Shown here: positions 45,958 to 54,811 of the stretch, piece by piece | Numbering within the stretch: position 1 is the first letter of the stretch | Layout of the letters: each line of letters starts with the position of its first letter | Assembly (NCBI GenBank): GCA_965222345.1 | Contig: CBDCTS010000007.1 | Location: 1,798,001-1,862,000 of the forward strand | Length of the DNA stretch: 64,000 nucleotides | Origin: JADFGZ01 sp965222345 | Lineage (GTDB): Bacteria; Acidobacteriota; Terriglobia; 2-12-FULL-54-10 | Reading direction: 5' to 3' | Notes under the pieces: generated by a model | What the model saw: only the letters and a program-made list of their open reading frames with translations | What the model was told of the DNA's origin: nothing | Databases searched by the model: none | Translations under genes and position numbers: made by a program

Positions 45958-47193
45958 TTGATATTCAAACGGCAGGGCAAACCCCGAGAGAGGCCCCGAA
46001 CGGAAAGGAGAGGCATAGCCGTCACCCTGATGGCTGCCGTTGGGCTGTCGTTGACTGGCTGGGCACAGTGCGCCTGGGCGGCTGCGCCTCCGGCGTCCTT
46101 GCCTGCCAGTGACGCTGACCTTGCACTATACAAGAAGGGAACCGATCACTTTTATAACCTGGAGTATGACCAAGCCATTGCGGCTTTTGAAAAGCTGCGC
46201 GACGCGGCCCCCGATAATCCCTCCCGGCAAAACGACGTGGCGACGGCCTATTTCTACAAGCAGCTCTACCTGGCGGGAGTATTGCAAGGGGACCTGTTCA
46301 ACTCCTCCAATAAGTTTTTCCGCACCAGAAAAATCCAGATGGACCCCGCCATCACAAACGCATTTTGGGAAGCAAACGATGCCGCCATCCGAATCTGCCA
46401 GCAACGCCTGAAAAGCAATGAGGCCGACGAGGAAGCCCTCTACTCCTGCGGCGTAGCCTACGCCACCCGCTCCACCTACCAAGGCCTGATCGAGCGCTCC
46501 AAGTTCGGCTTCCTCTCGAACGCCCGCAAAGGCAATGACTATCACGCGCGGCTGATCCGCCTGAATCCCCGTTACTACGACGCCTATCTGATCCCCGGCC
46601 TGCTTGACTTCGTGCTTGGAAGCCTGCCGAAGTCGCTAAAGGTGCTGCTGTATCTTGCCGGCCTGAGCGGCGACAAGCAGCGGGGCATGCAGGCGGTGAA
46701 AAGCGTCACGGAGTGGGGCCAGGAGGCAAAGGAGGCCGCGAAGATTCTGCTGACGATCATGTACCGCCGGGAAAAGCGGCACGCCGACGCCCGGCGCGTT
46801 GTTCAGGACTTGGCCGAATTGTTTCCGCGCAATTACATGCTGCCGCTCGAGATCGCTTCCATCTACCGCAGCGCGGAGGAGTATGACGAAGCTATCCGGG
46901 GATATGAACAGGTGCTCGAACGGGTTCGGCAGCAACAGCCAGGATACGCCGACGCGCCGGTCGCTCGCATTCACTATGAGCTGGGGGAACTCTACCGGAA
47001 CGAAGACGATTTAGAGTCTGCCCTGAGACATCTCGAACGAGTCCCCGGCTCCAAGGGCAGCACGCCGGAGATGGAGGAAGAGAGCGCCCTGTTGCGCCAG
47101 CAGATCGAAGCCACCCTCCAGCAGCAGGAACAAGCTGCAAGGGGTGACGGGAACGCAGGGAAGGATTCCGCCCGTTCTGTTGCCGTTAATTAA
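45958..47193 (+). CDS. exported tetratricopeptide-repeat protein
   Basis: A 411-residue protein with a basic start and a signal peptide (VTLMAAVGLSLTGWAQCAWA). The mature part is helical with TPR-like units (LYKKGTDHFYNLEYDQAIAA, LPLEIASIYRSAEEYDEAIR, ARIHYELGELYRNEDDLESA) and a central conserved-looking region (NPRYYDAYLIPGLLDFVLGS). The start is TTG at 45958; no ATG precedes the signal peptide in frame. Probably a periplasmic scaffold; partners unknown. Confidence 0.75.
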   Translation: MIFKRQGKPRERPRTERRGIAVTLMAAVGLSLTGWAQCAWAAAPPASLPASDADLALYKKGTDHFYNLEYDQAIAAFEKLRDAAPDNPSRQNDVATAYFYKQLYLAGVLQGDLFNSSNKFFRTRKIQMDPAITNAFWEANDAAIRICQQRLKSNEADEEALYSCGVAYATRSTYQGLIERSKFGFLSNARKGNDYHARLIRLNPRYYDAYLIPGLLDFVLGSLPKSLKVLLYLAGLSGDKQRGMQAVKSVTEWGQEAKEAAKILLTIMYRREKRHADARRVVQDLAELFPRNYMLPLEIASIYRSAEEYDEAIRGYEQVLERVRQQQPGYADAPVARIHYELGELYRNEDDLESALRHLERVPGSKGSTPEMEEESALLRQQIEATLQQQEQAARGDGNAGKDSARSVAVN

Positions 47194-47249
47194 CCGGGAT
47201 TTCTCAGCAACCCCGGAAGGGGCGACAGAGTGTAGCCCCGCAGATTCGC

Positions 47250-48635
47250 TCATTCCGGATCGACTTTTTTCACCTGTGCAGCCAGCCTGCCGCGCGCCAG
47301 CCGCAAAGTAATCTCTTCATCCGGCGAAACCTGGACGGCGTCTTTCAACACGGAGCCGGCGGAATCAAACGCAATGGCGTAGCCCCGCTCCAGGACACGC
47401 CGGGGGCTGAGTTGCTTGAGTTGCGCCTGGAGCGAATTGAGTTTTCCTCGGCGCGCAACCAACAACAGTCGTGCCTGATGACCCAGCATAGAGGTCACCC
47501 GGCTCCAGCGGAGCCGTCTCCGCTCTTGCTGGCCGCGAAGGTCCAAGTGCAGCAGAAAGGTGAGGGGCGCCTCCCAACGCCGCCGGGCTTGGCGCAGACT
47601 TTCCCGCCCACCCTCGATGAGCCGTCCGGTCAGCTCGTCGCTGCGCTGCGCGGACTGGGCCACCAGTGTCCGCAGCGTCAGGAAACCGCGATGGGAAGCC
47701 ACCTCGGTGAGTTGCTGCCGCCGCTGCAACAGGGCGTAGCGGACCCTCTCACTCAGCGTTTGCTCCCATCCCGCGACGCGCTGGAGCAACTGCTGCTTGG
47801 TTTCAATCACAATTTCCGCCGCAGCCGAAGGAGTCGGGGCACGTTGGTCGGCCACAAAGTCGGCGATGGTAAAGTCGGTCTCATGCCCCACGGCGGAGAT
47901 GACGGGAATCGCGGAGGCGTTAATCGCACGGGCCAATCTTTCTTCGTTGAAGGCCCAGAGGTCTTCTAGCGACCCGCCGCCACGGGCAAGAATCAGCACG
48001 TCCACGGGCATCCCCTGAGGAGGAGGACGATTGAAAAATTCGATGCCGCCGGCGATCTCCGCCGCTGCCCCTTCGCCCTGCACGCGGACCGGGTAGATTA
48101 GCAGGTGGAGATTCTCATGGCGGCGGCGGAGGATGCGGATCATGTCCGCGATGACCGCTCCGCGAGGCGAGGTGATGATCCCGATCCGGCGCGGGAGCTG
48201 CGGGAGCGGCTTCTTGCGGACAGCGTCGAACAGGCCCTCGGCGGCCAGCTTCTGCTTCAACTGCTCGAAGGCCAGTTGCAGAGCGCCTACGCCTCGCGGC
48301 TCCAGCATCTCCACGTACAGTTGATACTCGCCTCGCGGCTCATAGACGGTGACCCTTCCCCGCGCCGTCACCTGCAGGCCGTCCTCGGGCCGGAACCGCA
48401 GATACCGAGCCCGCTGCCGCATGCAGATGCAGCGCAACTGAGATGCTTCATCCTTCAGGGTGAAATACAGATGGCCGGAAGAAGCGGGGCGGAAATTCGA
48501 TATCTCTCCCTCCACCCAGATGTCGCCAAACTCCGCCTCCAGCTTTTCGCGGACAAGCCGGCTGAGTTCGCTGACTTTGTAAATATGCCGCTCTGGAATC
48601 AGGTTCAGTTGGAATTGTTCCACGGGTGCTTTCAT
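47250..48635 (-). CDS. xseA: exodeoxyribonuclease VII large subunit
   Basis: Single-strand DNA exonuclease subunit, 461 residues. N-terminal OB-fold: YKVSELSRLVREKLEAEFGD, IWVEGEISNFRPASSGHLYF and LKDEASQLRCICMR. The catalytic domain is IGIITSPRGAVIADMIRIL, LILARGGGSLEDLWAFNEE and VISAVGHETDFTIADFVADQ. A long coiled-coil C-terminal region ends in RVLERGYAIAFD. The small subunit gene xseB, often adjacent, is not seen on either side. Confidence 0.95.
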   Translation of the reverse strand: MKAPVEQFQLNLIPERHIYKVSELSRLVREKLEAEFGDIWVEGEISNFRPASSGHLYFTLKDEASQLRCICMRQRARYLRFRPEDGLQVTARGRVTVYEPRGEYQLYVEMLEPRGVGALQLAFEQLKQKLAAEGLFDAVRKKPLPQLPRRIGIITSPRGAVIADMIRILRRRHENLHLLIYPVRVQGEGAAAEIAGGIEFFNRPPPQGMPVDVLILARGGGSLEDLWAFNEERLARAINASAIPVISAVGHETDFTIADFVADQRAPTPSAAAEIVIETKQQLLQRVAGWEQTLSERVRYALLQRRQQLTEVASHRGFLTLRTLVAQSAQRSDELTGRLIEGGRESLRQARRRWEAPLTFLLHLDLRGQQERRRLRWSRVTSMLGHQARLLLVARRGKLNSLQAQLKQLSPRRVLERGYAIAFDSAGSVLKDAVQVSPDEEITLRLARGRLAAQVKKVDPE

Positions 48636-48852
48636 ACAAATGCGCGCGCTGGGCCGGTCAGGTACGCAGGCGGTCCTTAAAGGGAGTGTTCATTCTCGTT
48701 GCCTCCGCGCTTATCCTTCTGAGCACAGCATAGCAGAAGGAAGAATGTCGCTCCAAACGTCCCAATGGGCAGAAAAAGCCCATGTCGAAACAGACCTTTC
48801 GCCGTGGCTGCCTGCTTGTCCAATTAGCGCAAGGCTCCTCAGCCGCGTCCGC

Positions 48853-49614
48853 TCACGATCGCGTGCAGTCGTCTGCTTCACGCATGGGTGAGGGAGGCGC
48901 ACGAACCTCGGCAAGCTTGTCTTTGAACAAGCGGACCTCTTCGACAACCTCACTTTGAAGATACTCGTGAATATCGATTGTAGCTGAGACAAGCAATTCT
49001 GCGTTTGAATTGAGAACCCATTCAAACCTCTCGTCAGGGAGGTTCTTATAGAGAACTAATGTGACATCGTCGTTGCCAAGCTCAACATGCCTATCAACAA
49101 GAGCTTCTTTATTGCTGTGGGAATGAGAGCTCAGGAGGCTATATAGGGACTCATATACTTCTATCATGTCTGCCCTTTTAAATCTCTCATGTATCGTCAG
49201 TGGCTCATACTCCTTGGATTTCAGATCCCTAAGTTGGCGCTCCATACTGTCAATTAGATTCAGTAAATCGGACCTTGACGCGATCTCCGCCAAATAAGGA
49301 TTGCCGCGTTTGGCTGCCTTCAGACGTTTGATCGATTCCTTAAGGTCGTTCGCATCTATATGGTTGCCGTATGTCGGACTGTGGACTAGGTTGTGAAACT
49401 CGACATACGTCTCAAGGAAAGTACGAAATATAGACGGAATGCCACTTTCCCCCCGGTTTTCTAGCAGCGTGAGCGTGCAGCCAGTAAACTCAATAAGTGA
49501 TCCATAGAGAGAAACCAACACGGCGTGCAAAACGTGCTTCTTGTCGAAGTGAAGGCTCTGGCTGTGGTCAAGCGCTCCATCGTGAAGTTCTTTTAGAAAC
49601 TGCACCGTTTGCAT
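48853..49614 (-). CDS. DUF5677-like helical protein
   Basis: A 253-residue soluble helical protein. IPSIFRTFLETYVEFHNLVH and the later MIEVYESLYSLLSSHSHSNK with a conserved-type S-x-x-S-H segment resemble the DUF5677 family. Function of that family is unknown. The codon use is visibly more AT-rich than the neighbours, suggesting transfer. It lies 66 bases downstream of the HigA-like antitoxin on the same strand, in an accessory patch flanked by housekeeping genes. The start is ATG at 49614. Confidence 0.6.
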   Translation of the reverse strand: MQTVQFLKELHDGALDHSQSLHFDKKHVLHAVLVSLYGSLIEFTGCTLTLLENRGESGIPSIFRTFLETYVEFHNLVHSPTYGNHIDANDLKESIKRLKAAKRGNPYLAEIASRSDLLNLIDSMERQLRDLKSKEYEPLTIHERFKRADMIEVYESLYSLLSSHSHSNKEALVDRHVELGNDDVTLVLYKNLPDERFEWVLNSNAELLVSATIDIHEYLQSEVVEEVRLFKDKLAEVRAPPSPMREADDCTRS

Positions 49615-49679
49615 AACTTGTAGTTATTCCTTGTAGCGGAGTAGCCACGGCGAACGCTTTCCTCGCCGTGGGCTTATGC

Positions 49680-50003
49680 TTACGCCACGCGAAGTTTTGC
49701 CACCGAGCGCGACTTCGGTTTCCCCTTCACCGTGATATCAATGTCGTGGCCCAGCAGCAGGAGGAACCGCATCAGGCGCTCAATAGAAAAGCCGGAGAGT
49801 CTGCCCTGCTTCAGAGCCGACACCTTGGGCTGATCAATTCCCAGGATGCCAGCCGCTTTGTTCTGCGTCAGGCGCTGCCGCTCAATCTCCTGAATGATTT
49901 TGGCAGCCAGTTCAGCTTTGGCCAGATACTCATCGGGCTTGGGCAATCCGAGGTCGGCAAAAACATTTCCATTGCTTACGGTGTAATCTCGCTTGCGCGT
50001 CAT
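49680..50003 (-). CDS. HigA-like antitoxin, XRE/Cro-type DNA-binding protein
   Basis: A 107-residue protein. The helix-turn-helix is LTQNKAAGILGIDQPKVSAL (about residues 45-64) followed by RLSGFSIERLMRFLLLLGHD, as in HigA2/COG5606 antitoxins. It should bind its own promoter and neutralise the toxin encoded upstream. ATG at 50003 directly follows the TGA of the toxin reading frame, so the two are translationally linked; AGGAAGGAG lies within the toxin end. The antitoxin is intact although the toxin carries a stop codon. Confidence 0.82.
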   Translation of the reverse strand: MTRKRDYTVSNGNVFADLGLPKPDEYLAKAELAAKIIQEIERQRLTQNKAAGILGIDQPKVSALKQGRLSGFSIERLMRFLLLLGHDIDITVKGKPKSRSVAKLRVA

Positions 50004-50363
50004 TCAGTCTCCTTCCTGAGTTGCGAGCCTGCGGGCCAGCTTCAGACGTTGCCGGATCAGCTCGATTTCCCGCCGGGGAGTTGCGATGCCCGATTTCGCC
50101 TTCTTCTGAAATGCATGAAGAACATACGCCGCATTGCGGAAGTGGACGACGTATACGGCGCGGTACGTTCCGCTCGGAACATCGGCGCGAATCTACCAAA
50201 CCGGCGTGTCGAAACCGCGCAATGGCTTTGCACTCTCGTGCTTACAGCCGATTTGTGCCTGATACAGGGCAAAACCCAGCTTCTGGCGGACAGCGACCGG
50301 GAAGCCCTTGAGGATGTCAAGCGTGTCGGCCAGCCAGACCAGCTTTCGCAGTTGCTTCGCCAC
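50004..50363 (-). pseudogene. HigB/RelE-type toxin (phage Gp49-like) interrupted by an amber codon
   Basis: From GTG at 50363 a 120-codon frame reads AKQLRKLVWLADTLDILKGF, ALYQAQIGCKHESAKPLRGF and DTPVW. After TAG at codon 57 (50195-50193) it continues IRADVPSGTYRAVYVVHFRN, AAYVLHAFQKKAKSGIATP and REIELIRQRLKLARRL to TGA at 50006-50004. This is the layout of Gp49-like/HigB toxins, where the interrupted position is usually Glu or Gln, so GAG or CAG to TAG would explain it. No frameshift or other damage is present. The product would be a 56-residue N-terminal half, so toxicity is probably lost. The GTG is about 8 bases after a TATAAT, suggesting a nearly leaderless message. Confidence 0.75.
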
Positions 50364-50370
50364 ACGCTTT

Positions 50371-50391
50371 ATTATATGCCAATACTGGCAT
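50371..50391 (-). promoter_or_regulatory. promoter -10 box with overlapping operator palindrome of the toxin-antitoxin locus
   Basis: On the minus strand TATAAT (50376-50371) is immediately preceded by the perfect inverted repeat ATGCCA-gtat-TGGCAT (50391-50376). A 6-bp palindrome with a 4-base centre between -35 and -10 is where an XRE-type antitoxin would autorepress. No good -35 box is visible, as often at repressed promoters. Confidence 0.55.
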
Positions 50392-50418
50392 CGGAGTCTC
50401 TAGGCCGCGGTAGAAATC

Positions 50419-50643
50419 TCACCTTCGGCCCAGAAACCAAAACAGCAATGTCAGGACCAGACTGATCAGGATGGAGGTGACGATGGGAAAATAGAAAGTG
50501 AAATTGCCCCGGCGATAAACGACATCGCCCGGCAAGCGGCCAAAGCGGAAAAAGGAAATCCGGTCCGCCAGAAGGAACAATACCCCCAGCGCCACAAAGA
50601 CGACGCCGAGGGTAACCAGAATCTTGCCCAGATTGGGAAGCAT
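50419..50643 (-). CDS. DUF2905 family membrane protein
   Basis: A 74-residue protein with two membrane helices (ILVTLGVVFVALGVLFLLAD and FYFPIVTSILISLVLTLLFW) and the conserved loop FGRLPGDVVYRRGNFTFYFP between them, diagnostic for DUF2905. ATG at 50643 removes an unconserved extension. It lies 34 bases downstream of ndk on the same strand. Function unknown. Confidence 0.85.
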   Translation of the reverse strand: MLPNLGKILVTLGVVFVALGVLFLLADRISFFRFGRLPGDVVYRRGNFTFYFPIVTSILISLVLTLLFWFLGRR

Positions 50644-50677
50644 GGAAACACCGGAAGGATGACGCCGGAGCGGACTT

Positions 50678-51100
50678 CTAGCCGACAATCTCCATTTGGG
50701 GGAAGAAGTAGGCGATCTCCAAGGCGGCGGTCTCGGCGGCGTCGGAGCCGTGAATCACGTTCCGCTCGATGGATGTCGCAAACCGTTTCCGCAAGCTGCC
50801 CGGCTGCGCCTCGGCGGGGTTGGTGGCTCCCATCAGTTGGCGCAGCCGCTCGATGGTGTTTTCCCCTTCCAGCACCATCACCACCATCCGGCCCGAGCTC
50901 ATGAAATCCGTCAGGCTGCCGAAAAACTTCTTGTCGCGGTGCACCCCATAGAACCCTTCCGCCTCTTTCTTGTCGAGCCGCAGCATCTTCATGGCCACGA
51001 TCCGAAAGCTCTGGCCCTCCAACACCCGGATGATCTCTCCGATGAACTGCTGCTCCACTCCGTCCGGCTTGATGATCGTCAGGGTTTGCTGCGAGGCCAA
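50678..51100 (-). CDS. ndk: nucleoside-diphosphate kinase
   Basis: Transfers the gamma phosphate of ATP to nucleoside diphosphates through a phospho-His intermediate. The 140-residue protein begins QQTLTIIKPDGVEQQFIGEI. It carries FYGVHRDKKFFGSLTDFMSS and GATNPAEAQPGSLRKRF, and the active-site NVIHGSDA with His117. The start is TTG at 51100, preceded by GGAGGG at six bases; this gives the exact family length. A DUF2905 gene follows. Confidence 0.95.
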   Translation of the reverse strand: MASQQTLTIIKPDGVEQQFIGEIIRVLEGQSFRIVAMKMLRLDKKEAEGFYGVHRDKKFFGSLTDFMSSGRMVVMVLEGENTIERLRQLMGATNPAEAQPGSLRKRFATSIERNVIHGSDAAETAALEIAYFFPQMEIVG

Positions 51101-51162
51101 GAGGTTCCCTCCGTTGCAATGGATGGCTCCCTGTAGGGAGCAGGCCGATGGCAGATTCCGTC

Positions 51163-52422
51163 TCACTTCTTCGGCATGGCCTTGTAGATGGCAAAACAAG
51201 GGCTGGCGCGCACCACTTCATAGCGCTCCGGGTCCGGCCCCACCGACTCATAGAACTCTTTCATGTATTGCTCCGCCAGAGCCTCATCGCCGGTCTCCCG
51301 CGCAACCCGGCTCAGCAGCCGCAAACCGTCCTGCTGCATCACTTCCCTCTCAATGTCGGGATAGACCTGCCCGTTCGGCCCGGCGTACCACTCCAGGCCC
51401 TCCTGAACGAAAGCCATCGCTTCCGGCTTCTTCAATTGCAGGCCGGCCATCCCCAGGTTCATCAGCACCCGGCCGCGCACCCGGTCCTCTCCGCTCTGGG
51501 TGGCCAGCTCCAGCGCTACCCCTAAACTTTCCCAGGCGCTGTCAAAGTCCCCCTGCCGCATGTGCACGTTGCCGATGGTCAGCATCGCATTCGCTTGCCA
51601 GGTCCCCCGTCCCATCCTCTGAAAAGCTTCCAGAGCCGGCTCCAGGTACTCCATCGCCAAGTCCGGGTCGCCTACCCATACGTGGGTGTTGCCAATGTTC
51701 ATCCGAATCATGCCGGGGTACATGTTGCCTCCCATCCGGGTGGCCAAATCCAGCGCTTCCTGATACGCCGCCAGCCCCCGGTCCGGCTGCACCATGCGGA
51801 TGAAGGTGGACCCCATGTTGTTCTTCGCCGACACCATCACCCGCAACTCCTCCACCTCCTCGGCCAAGGCGAAGCCGGCTTCCAGCCGCTCCAGGGCCAG
51901 GTTGTACAGCCGTTGCGCTTCTTCCCAGTCCAGATGATCCCCGCATTCATCCTCCCCCGCATGGGTATACAGGGCCCCCTCGAAGCGCAGCCGCCGAGCC
52001 TCGATCCGTTTGTACAAAACCTCGTCCCCGCTCAGCCCCCGATAGACCTCGAACAGCTTCTTGTAGCGCCCCACATCCTCCAGAAAGTTTTCCAGTACCT
52101 CCGTATGGACTTCGTGCCCCGAGGTGGCTCCGTAGCGGCCCAGTTGGTCAAATTGCCCGTCCAGTTCTTCCAGCACTCCTTCCAGCCGTTGCTTCACCAC
52201 CTCCAGATTTTCTCCCATCAGCCGCTCGGCCCCCGCTACGTCGCCTTGGTCCAGCTTGGTCAGCAGGATCACCAGGGGAACCGGGTCCGAAGATGGCTCC
52301 ACCTGAGCCTCCAAAAGACCCCTGTGGCTGCCCCACGGGTATACCCCCAACCCGCACAGCAACAACACCGCCCCTATTGCGGCCCTTGGCCCACGGGCTT
52401 TCTTTGTGAGTCCTTTTTTCAT
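51163..52422 (-). CDS. exported tetratricopeptide-repeat protein
   Basis: A 419-residue helical protein with a signal peptide (AAIGAVLLLCGLGVYPWGSH). TPR-like units include QRLYNLALERLEAGFALAEE, VSAKNNMGSTFIRMVQPDRG, IRMNIGNTHVWVGDPDLAME, AMLTIGNVHMRQGDFDSAWE and VLMNLGMAGLQLKKPEAMAF. ATG at 52422 has GAGGGGGAGGC upstream, which favours it over ATG at 52440. It is followed by ndk after 62 bases. It is probably a periplasmic interaction protein. Confidence 0.75.
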   Translation of the reverse strand: MKKGLTKKARGPRAAIGAVLLLCGLGVYPWGSHRGLLEAQVEPSSDPVPLVILLTKLDQGDVAGAERLMGENLEVVKQRLEGVLEELDGQFDQLGRYGATSGHEVHTEVLENFLEDVGRYKKLFEVYRGLSGDEVLYKRIEARRLRFEGALYTHAGEDECGDHLDWEEAQRLYNLALERLEAGFALAEEVEELRVMVSAKNNMGSTFIRMVQPDRGLAAYQEALDLATRMGGNMYPGMIRMNIGNTHVWVGDPDLAMEYLEPALEAFQRMGRGTWQANAMLTIGNVHMRQGDFDSAWESLGVALELATQSGEDRVRGRVLMNLGMAGLQLKKPEAMAFVQEGLEWYAGPNGQVYPDIEREVMQQDGLRLLSRVARETGDEALAEQYMKEFYESVGPDPERYEVVRASPCFAIYKAMPKK

Positions 52423-52535
52423 GCCTCCCCCTCGCTTCAATATATATAGCCTGCTTGCAGTTACGATGGGTTAATTTTAATGCTAAAAGCGCAGAGTGTA
52501 AACTCGCGCAGGGGAGGCAGGAACCCAGACCATTC

Positions 52536-53417
52536 TCAGCGTCCGGCCGCTGGAGCCAGCAGGGCGGCGACCGCTTCGCCGATCTGGGCCGGACTTTCGA
52601 CTACGGTGATTCCAGCCGACTTCATCGTTTCCATCTTCTCGCGGGCGGTTCCCTTTCCTCCGCTGATGATGGCCCCGGCGTGCCCCATCCTTCTGCCCGG
52701 AGGGGCGGTCTGTCCGGCAATGAAGCCGACCACAGGCTTCTTGATGTGTTCCTGGATGTAATGCGCGGCTGTTTCTTCCGCCGTTCCGCCGATCTCGCCG
52801 ATCATGACTACGGCGTGGGTATCCGGGTCGGCGTTGAACAGCTCCATGGCCTCCCGGAAACTGGTGCCGATGATGGGATCGCCACCGATGCCGATGCAGG
52901 TGGATTGTCCGATGCCGAGAGCCGTCAGTTGCCCTACGGCCTCATAGGTGAGCGTCCCGCTGCGGGAGACCACTCCCACGTGTCCCGCCCGGTGGATGTG
53001 GCCCGGCATGATGCCGATTTTGCACTTGCCTGGAGAGATGACGCCCGGACAGTTGGGACCGATCAGCCGTGTGTGGGTGGATTTCAAATAAGCGTTGGCC
53101 CGAATCATGTCGAAGGTGGGAATCCCTTCGGTAATGCAGACCACCAAGGGAATGCTGGCATCGGCGGCTTCCATGATGGCGTCGGCGGCAAACGGAGCGG
53201 GGACAAATATGACCGAAGCATTCGGGTCCACCGCGCGTTTTGCTGCGGCCACCGAATCAAACAGCGGCAGCCCGTCCTGCTGTGCGCCGCCCTTGCCGGG
53301 CTTCACGGCACCTACGACCTTGGTCCCATACTGGATCGCCTGCCGGGTGTGGAAGCTTCCTTCCCGGCCCAGGCCCTGGACCAGCAAACGCGTGTTCTTG
53401 TCAACCAATATGCTCAT
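52536..53417 (-). CDS. sucD: succinate-CoA ligase alpha subunit
   Basis: TCA-cycle enzyme subunit, 293 residues, carrying the phospho-His loop. N-terminal CoA-binding domain: NTRLLVQGLGREGSFHTRQA and GTKVVGAVKPGKGGAQQDGL. Ligase domain: LIGPNCPGVISPGKCKIGIM, VGVVSRSGTLTYEAVGQLT and GFIAGQTAPPGRRMGHAGAI with the phosphorylated His in the last. The beta-subunit gene lies upstream on the same strand, 87 bases away. Confidence 0.96.
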   Translation of the reverse strand: MSILVDKNTRLLVQGLGREGSFHTRQAIQYGTKVVGAVKPGKGGAQQDGLPLFDSVAAAKRAVDPNASVIFVPAPFAADAIMEAADASIPLVVCITEGIPTFDMIRANAYLKSTHTRLIGPNCPGVISPGKCKIGIMPGHIHRAGHVGVVSRSGTLTYEAVGQLTALGIGQSTCIGIGGDPIIGTSFREAMELFNADPDTHAVVMIGEIGGTAEETAAHYIQEHIKKPVVGFIAGQTAPPGRRMGHAGAIISGGKGTAREKMETMKSAGITVVESPAQIGEAVAALLAPAAGR

Positions 53418-53504
53418 CGAAGTATGCTCACTTGTGTTCCGTTTGCCTGAGCTTTTTTCTGCTTACGTCTTGCCTTGGCCTTGCTCAGCTTGACCTTTCG
53501 AGGA

Positions 53505-54665
53505 CTACCCTTTGGCAAGCGCCACCACCTTTTCGGCGGCGTCCCGCATTCCGTCGGCGACCGTGAAATTCAATTTGGAGTCCTGAAGAATCTTCTGCCC
53601 CTGCTCCACATTGGTGCCTTCGAGGCGAACAACGACCGGAATTTTTACTCCCAGCGCCCGGGCTGCCTCCACCACGCCGCTGGCCACAATGTCGCAGCGC
53701 ATGATCCCGCCGAAAATATTGATCAGCACGGCGCGCACGTTGTGGTCCGAAAGCAGGATTTCAAAGGCGTGACGAACTTGCTCAGCGCTGGCCCCTCCCC
53801 CTACGTCAAGAAAGTTGGCCGGGCTTCCCCCTGCATACTGGATGATGTCCATGGTGCCCATGGCCAGTCCCGCCCCGTTTACCATGCAGCCTACGGTGCC
53901 ATCCAGCTTGATATAGTTCAACCCGTACTTGCTCGCTTCGATCTCCAGCGGGTCCTCTTCGTCCAGGTCGCGCAGTTTTGCGATCTCCTCGTGGCGGAAC
54001 AGGGCGTTGTCGTCGAAGTTCATCTTGGCGTCGAGCGCCAGCAGCCGCCCATCTTTCGCCAGGATGAAGGGATTGATCTCGGCGAGCGATGCGTCGGTAG
54101 CTTCAAAGGCGCGATAGAGGGATATCATGAGCGCGGATGCTTGTGGGATGCTCTCCGCAGGCAGTCCCAGGCCGAAAGCCAGCTTCCGCGCCTGAAATGC
54201 TTCCAGGCCCGCACCCGGACGGATGATCTCGCGCAGAATCAGATCGGGAGTCTCTTCGGCTACCTTCTCAATCTCGACTCCTCCGGCGGCGCTCGCCATG
54301 AAGACCGGGCCGGCGCTGACACGGTCAATCACAATGCCGAGGTAGAGTTCCCGCTCGATCGGCAAAGTCTCCTCGATCAGCACCCGCCGTACCTCCTGGC
54401 CTTCAGGACCGGTCTGAGCGGTAATCAGCTTCATTCCCAGAATCTTCCCGGCAATCGCCTGAGCCTCTTCCGGAGTCTTGGCGATTTTCACTCCGCCCGC
54501 TTTGCCTCGGCCACCGGCATGAATCTGCGCCTTGACGACGACCTCACCGCCCAGTTTGCGGGCAACTGCAGCGGCCCCGGCGCTATCCTCCGCCGTTTCG
54601 CCCCGAGGGACGGCCACGCCGAAAGTCTTCAGGATTTGCTTGCCTTGAAATTCGTGAATTTTCAT
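53505..54665 (-). CDS. sucC: succinate-CoA ligase beta subunit
   Basis: ATP-grasp subunit of 386 residues. It begins MKIHEFQGKQILKTFGVAVP and shows VVVKAQIHAGGRGKAGGVKI, the nucleotide loop SAAGGVEIEKVAEETP, LAEINPFILAKDGRLLALDA, VGCMVNGAGLAMGTMDIIQY and LINIFGGIMRCDIVASGVVE. It lies upstream of sucD in the usual order sucC-sucD. An insertion sequence begins 147 bases upstream of its start. Confidence 0.96.
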   Translation of the reverse strand: MKIHEFQGKQILKTFGVAVPRGETAEDSAGAAAVARKLGGEVVVKAQIHAGGRGKAGGVKIAKTPEEAQAIAGKILGMKLITAQTGPEGQEVRRVLIEETLPIERELYLGIVIDRVSAGPVFMASAAGGVEIEKVAEETPDLILREIIRPGAGLEAFQARKLAFGLGLPAESIPQASALMISLYRAFEATDASLAEINPFILAKDGRLLALDAKMNFDDNALFRHEEIAKLRDLDEEDPLEIEASKYGLNYIKLDGTVGCMVNGAGLAMGTMDIIQYAGGSPANFLDVGGGASAEQVRHAFEILLSDHNVRAVLINIFGGIMRCDIVASGVVEAARALGVKIPVVVRLEGTNVEQGQKILQDSKLNFTVADGMRDAAEKVVALAKG

Positions 54666-54791
54666 GTGAGGCGTTCGGTTCCTGCCATTTTACAGGCAGC
54701 GGGAAGTCAGCTAAAATGTCATCTCGTCACCCGCTGTAAAAACAACGAGCAAAAAGAGAAAGTACTATAAAGAAAGGTCGCGGCAAAAGCA

Positions 54792-54811
54792 ACACGCCAA
54801 CCCCAGCAGTG
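54792..54811 (+). repeat. left target-site duplication of the insertion sequence
   Basis: The 20-base sequence ACACGCCAACCCCAGCAGTG is repeated exactly at 56224-56243 on the other side of the element. No other copy was seen in the window. Confidence 0.85.

Noticed and set aside
48853..49614. HEPN-type RNase toxin for the DUF5677-like protein
   Set aside because: The characteristic R-x4-6-H motif is not clearly present; only the DUF5677 resemblance is retained.
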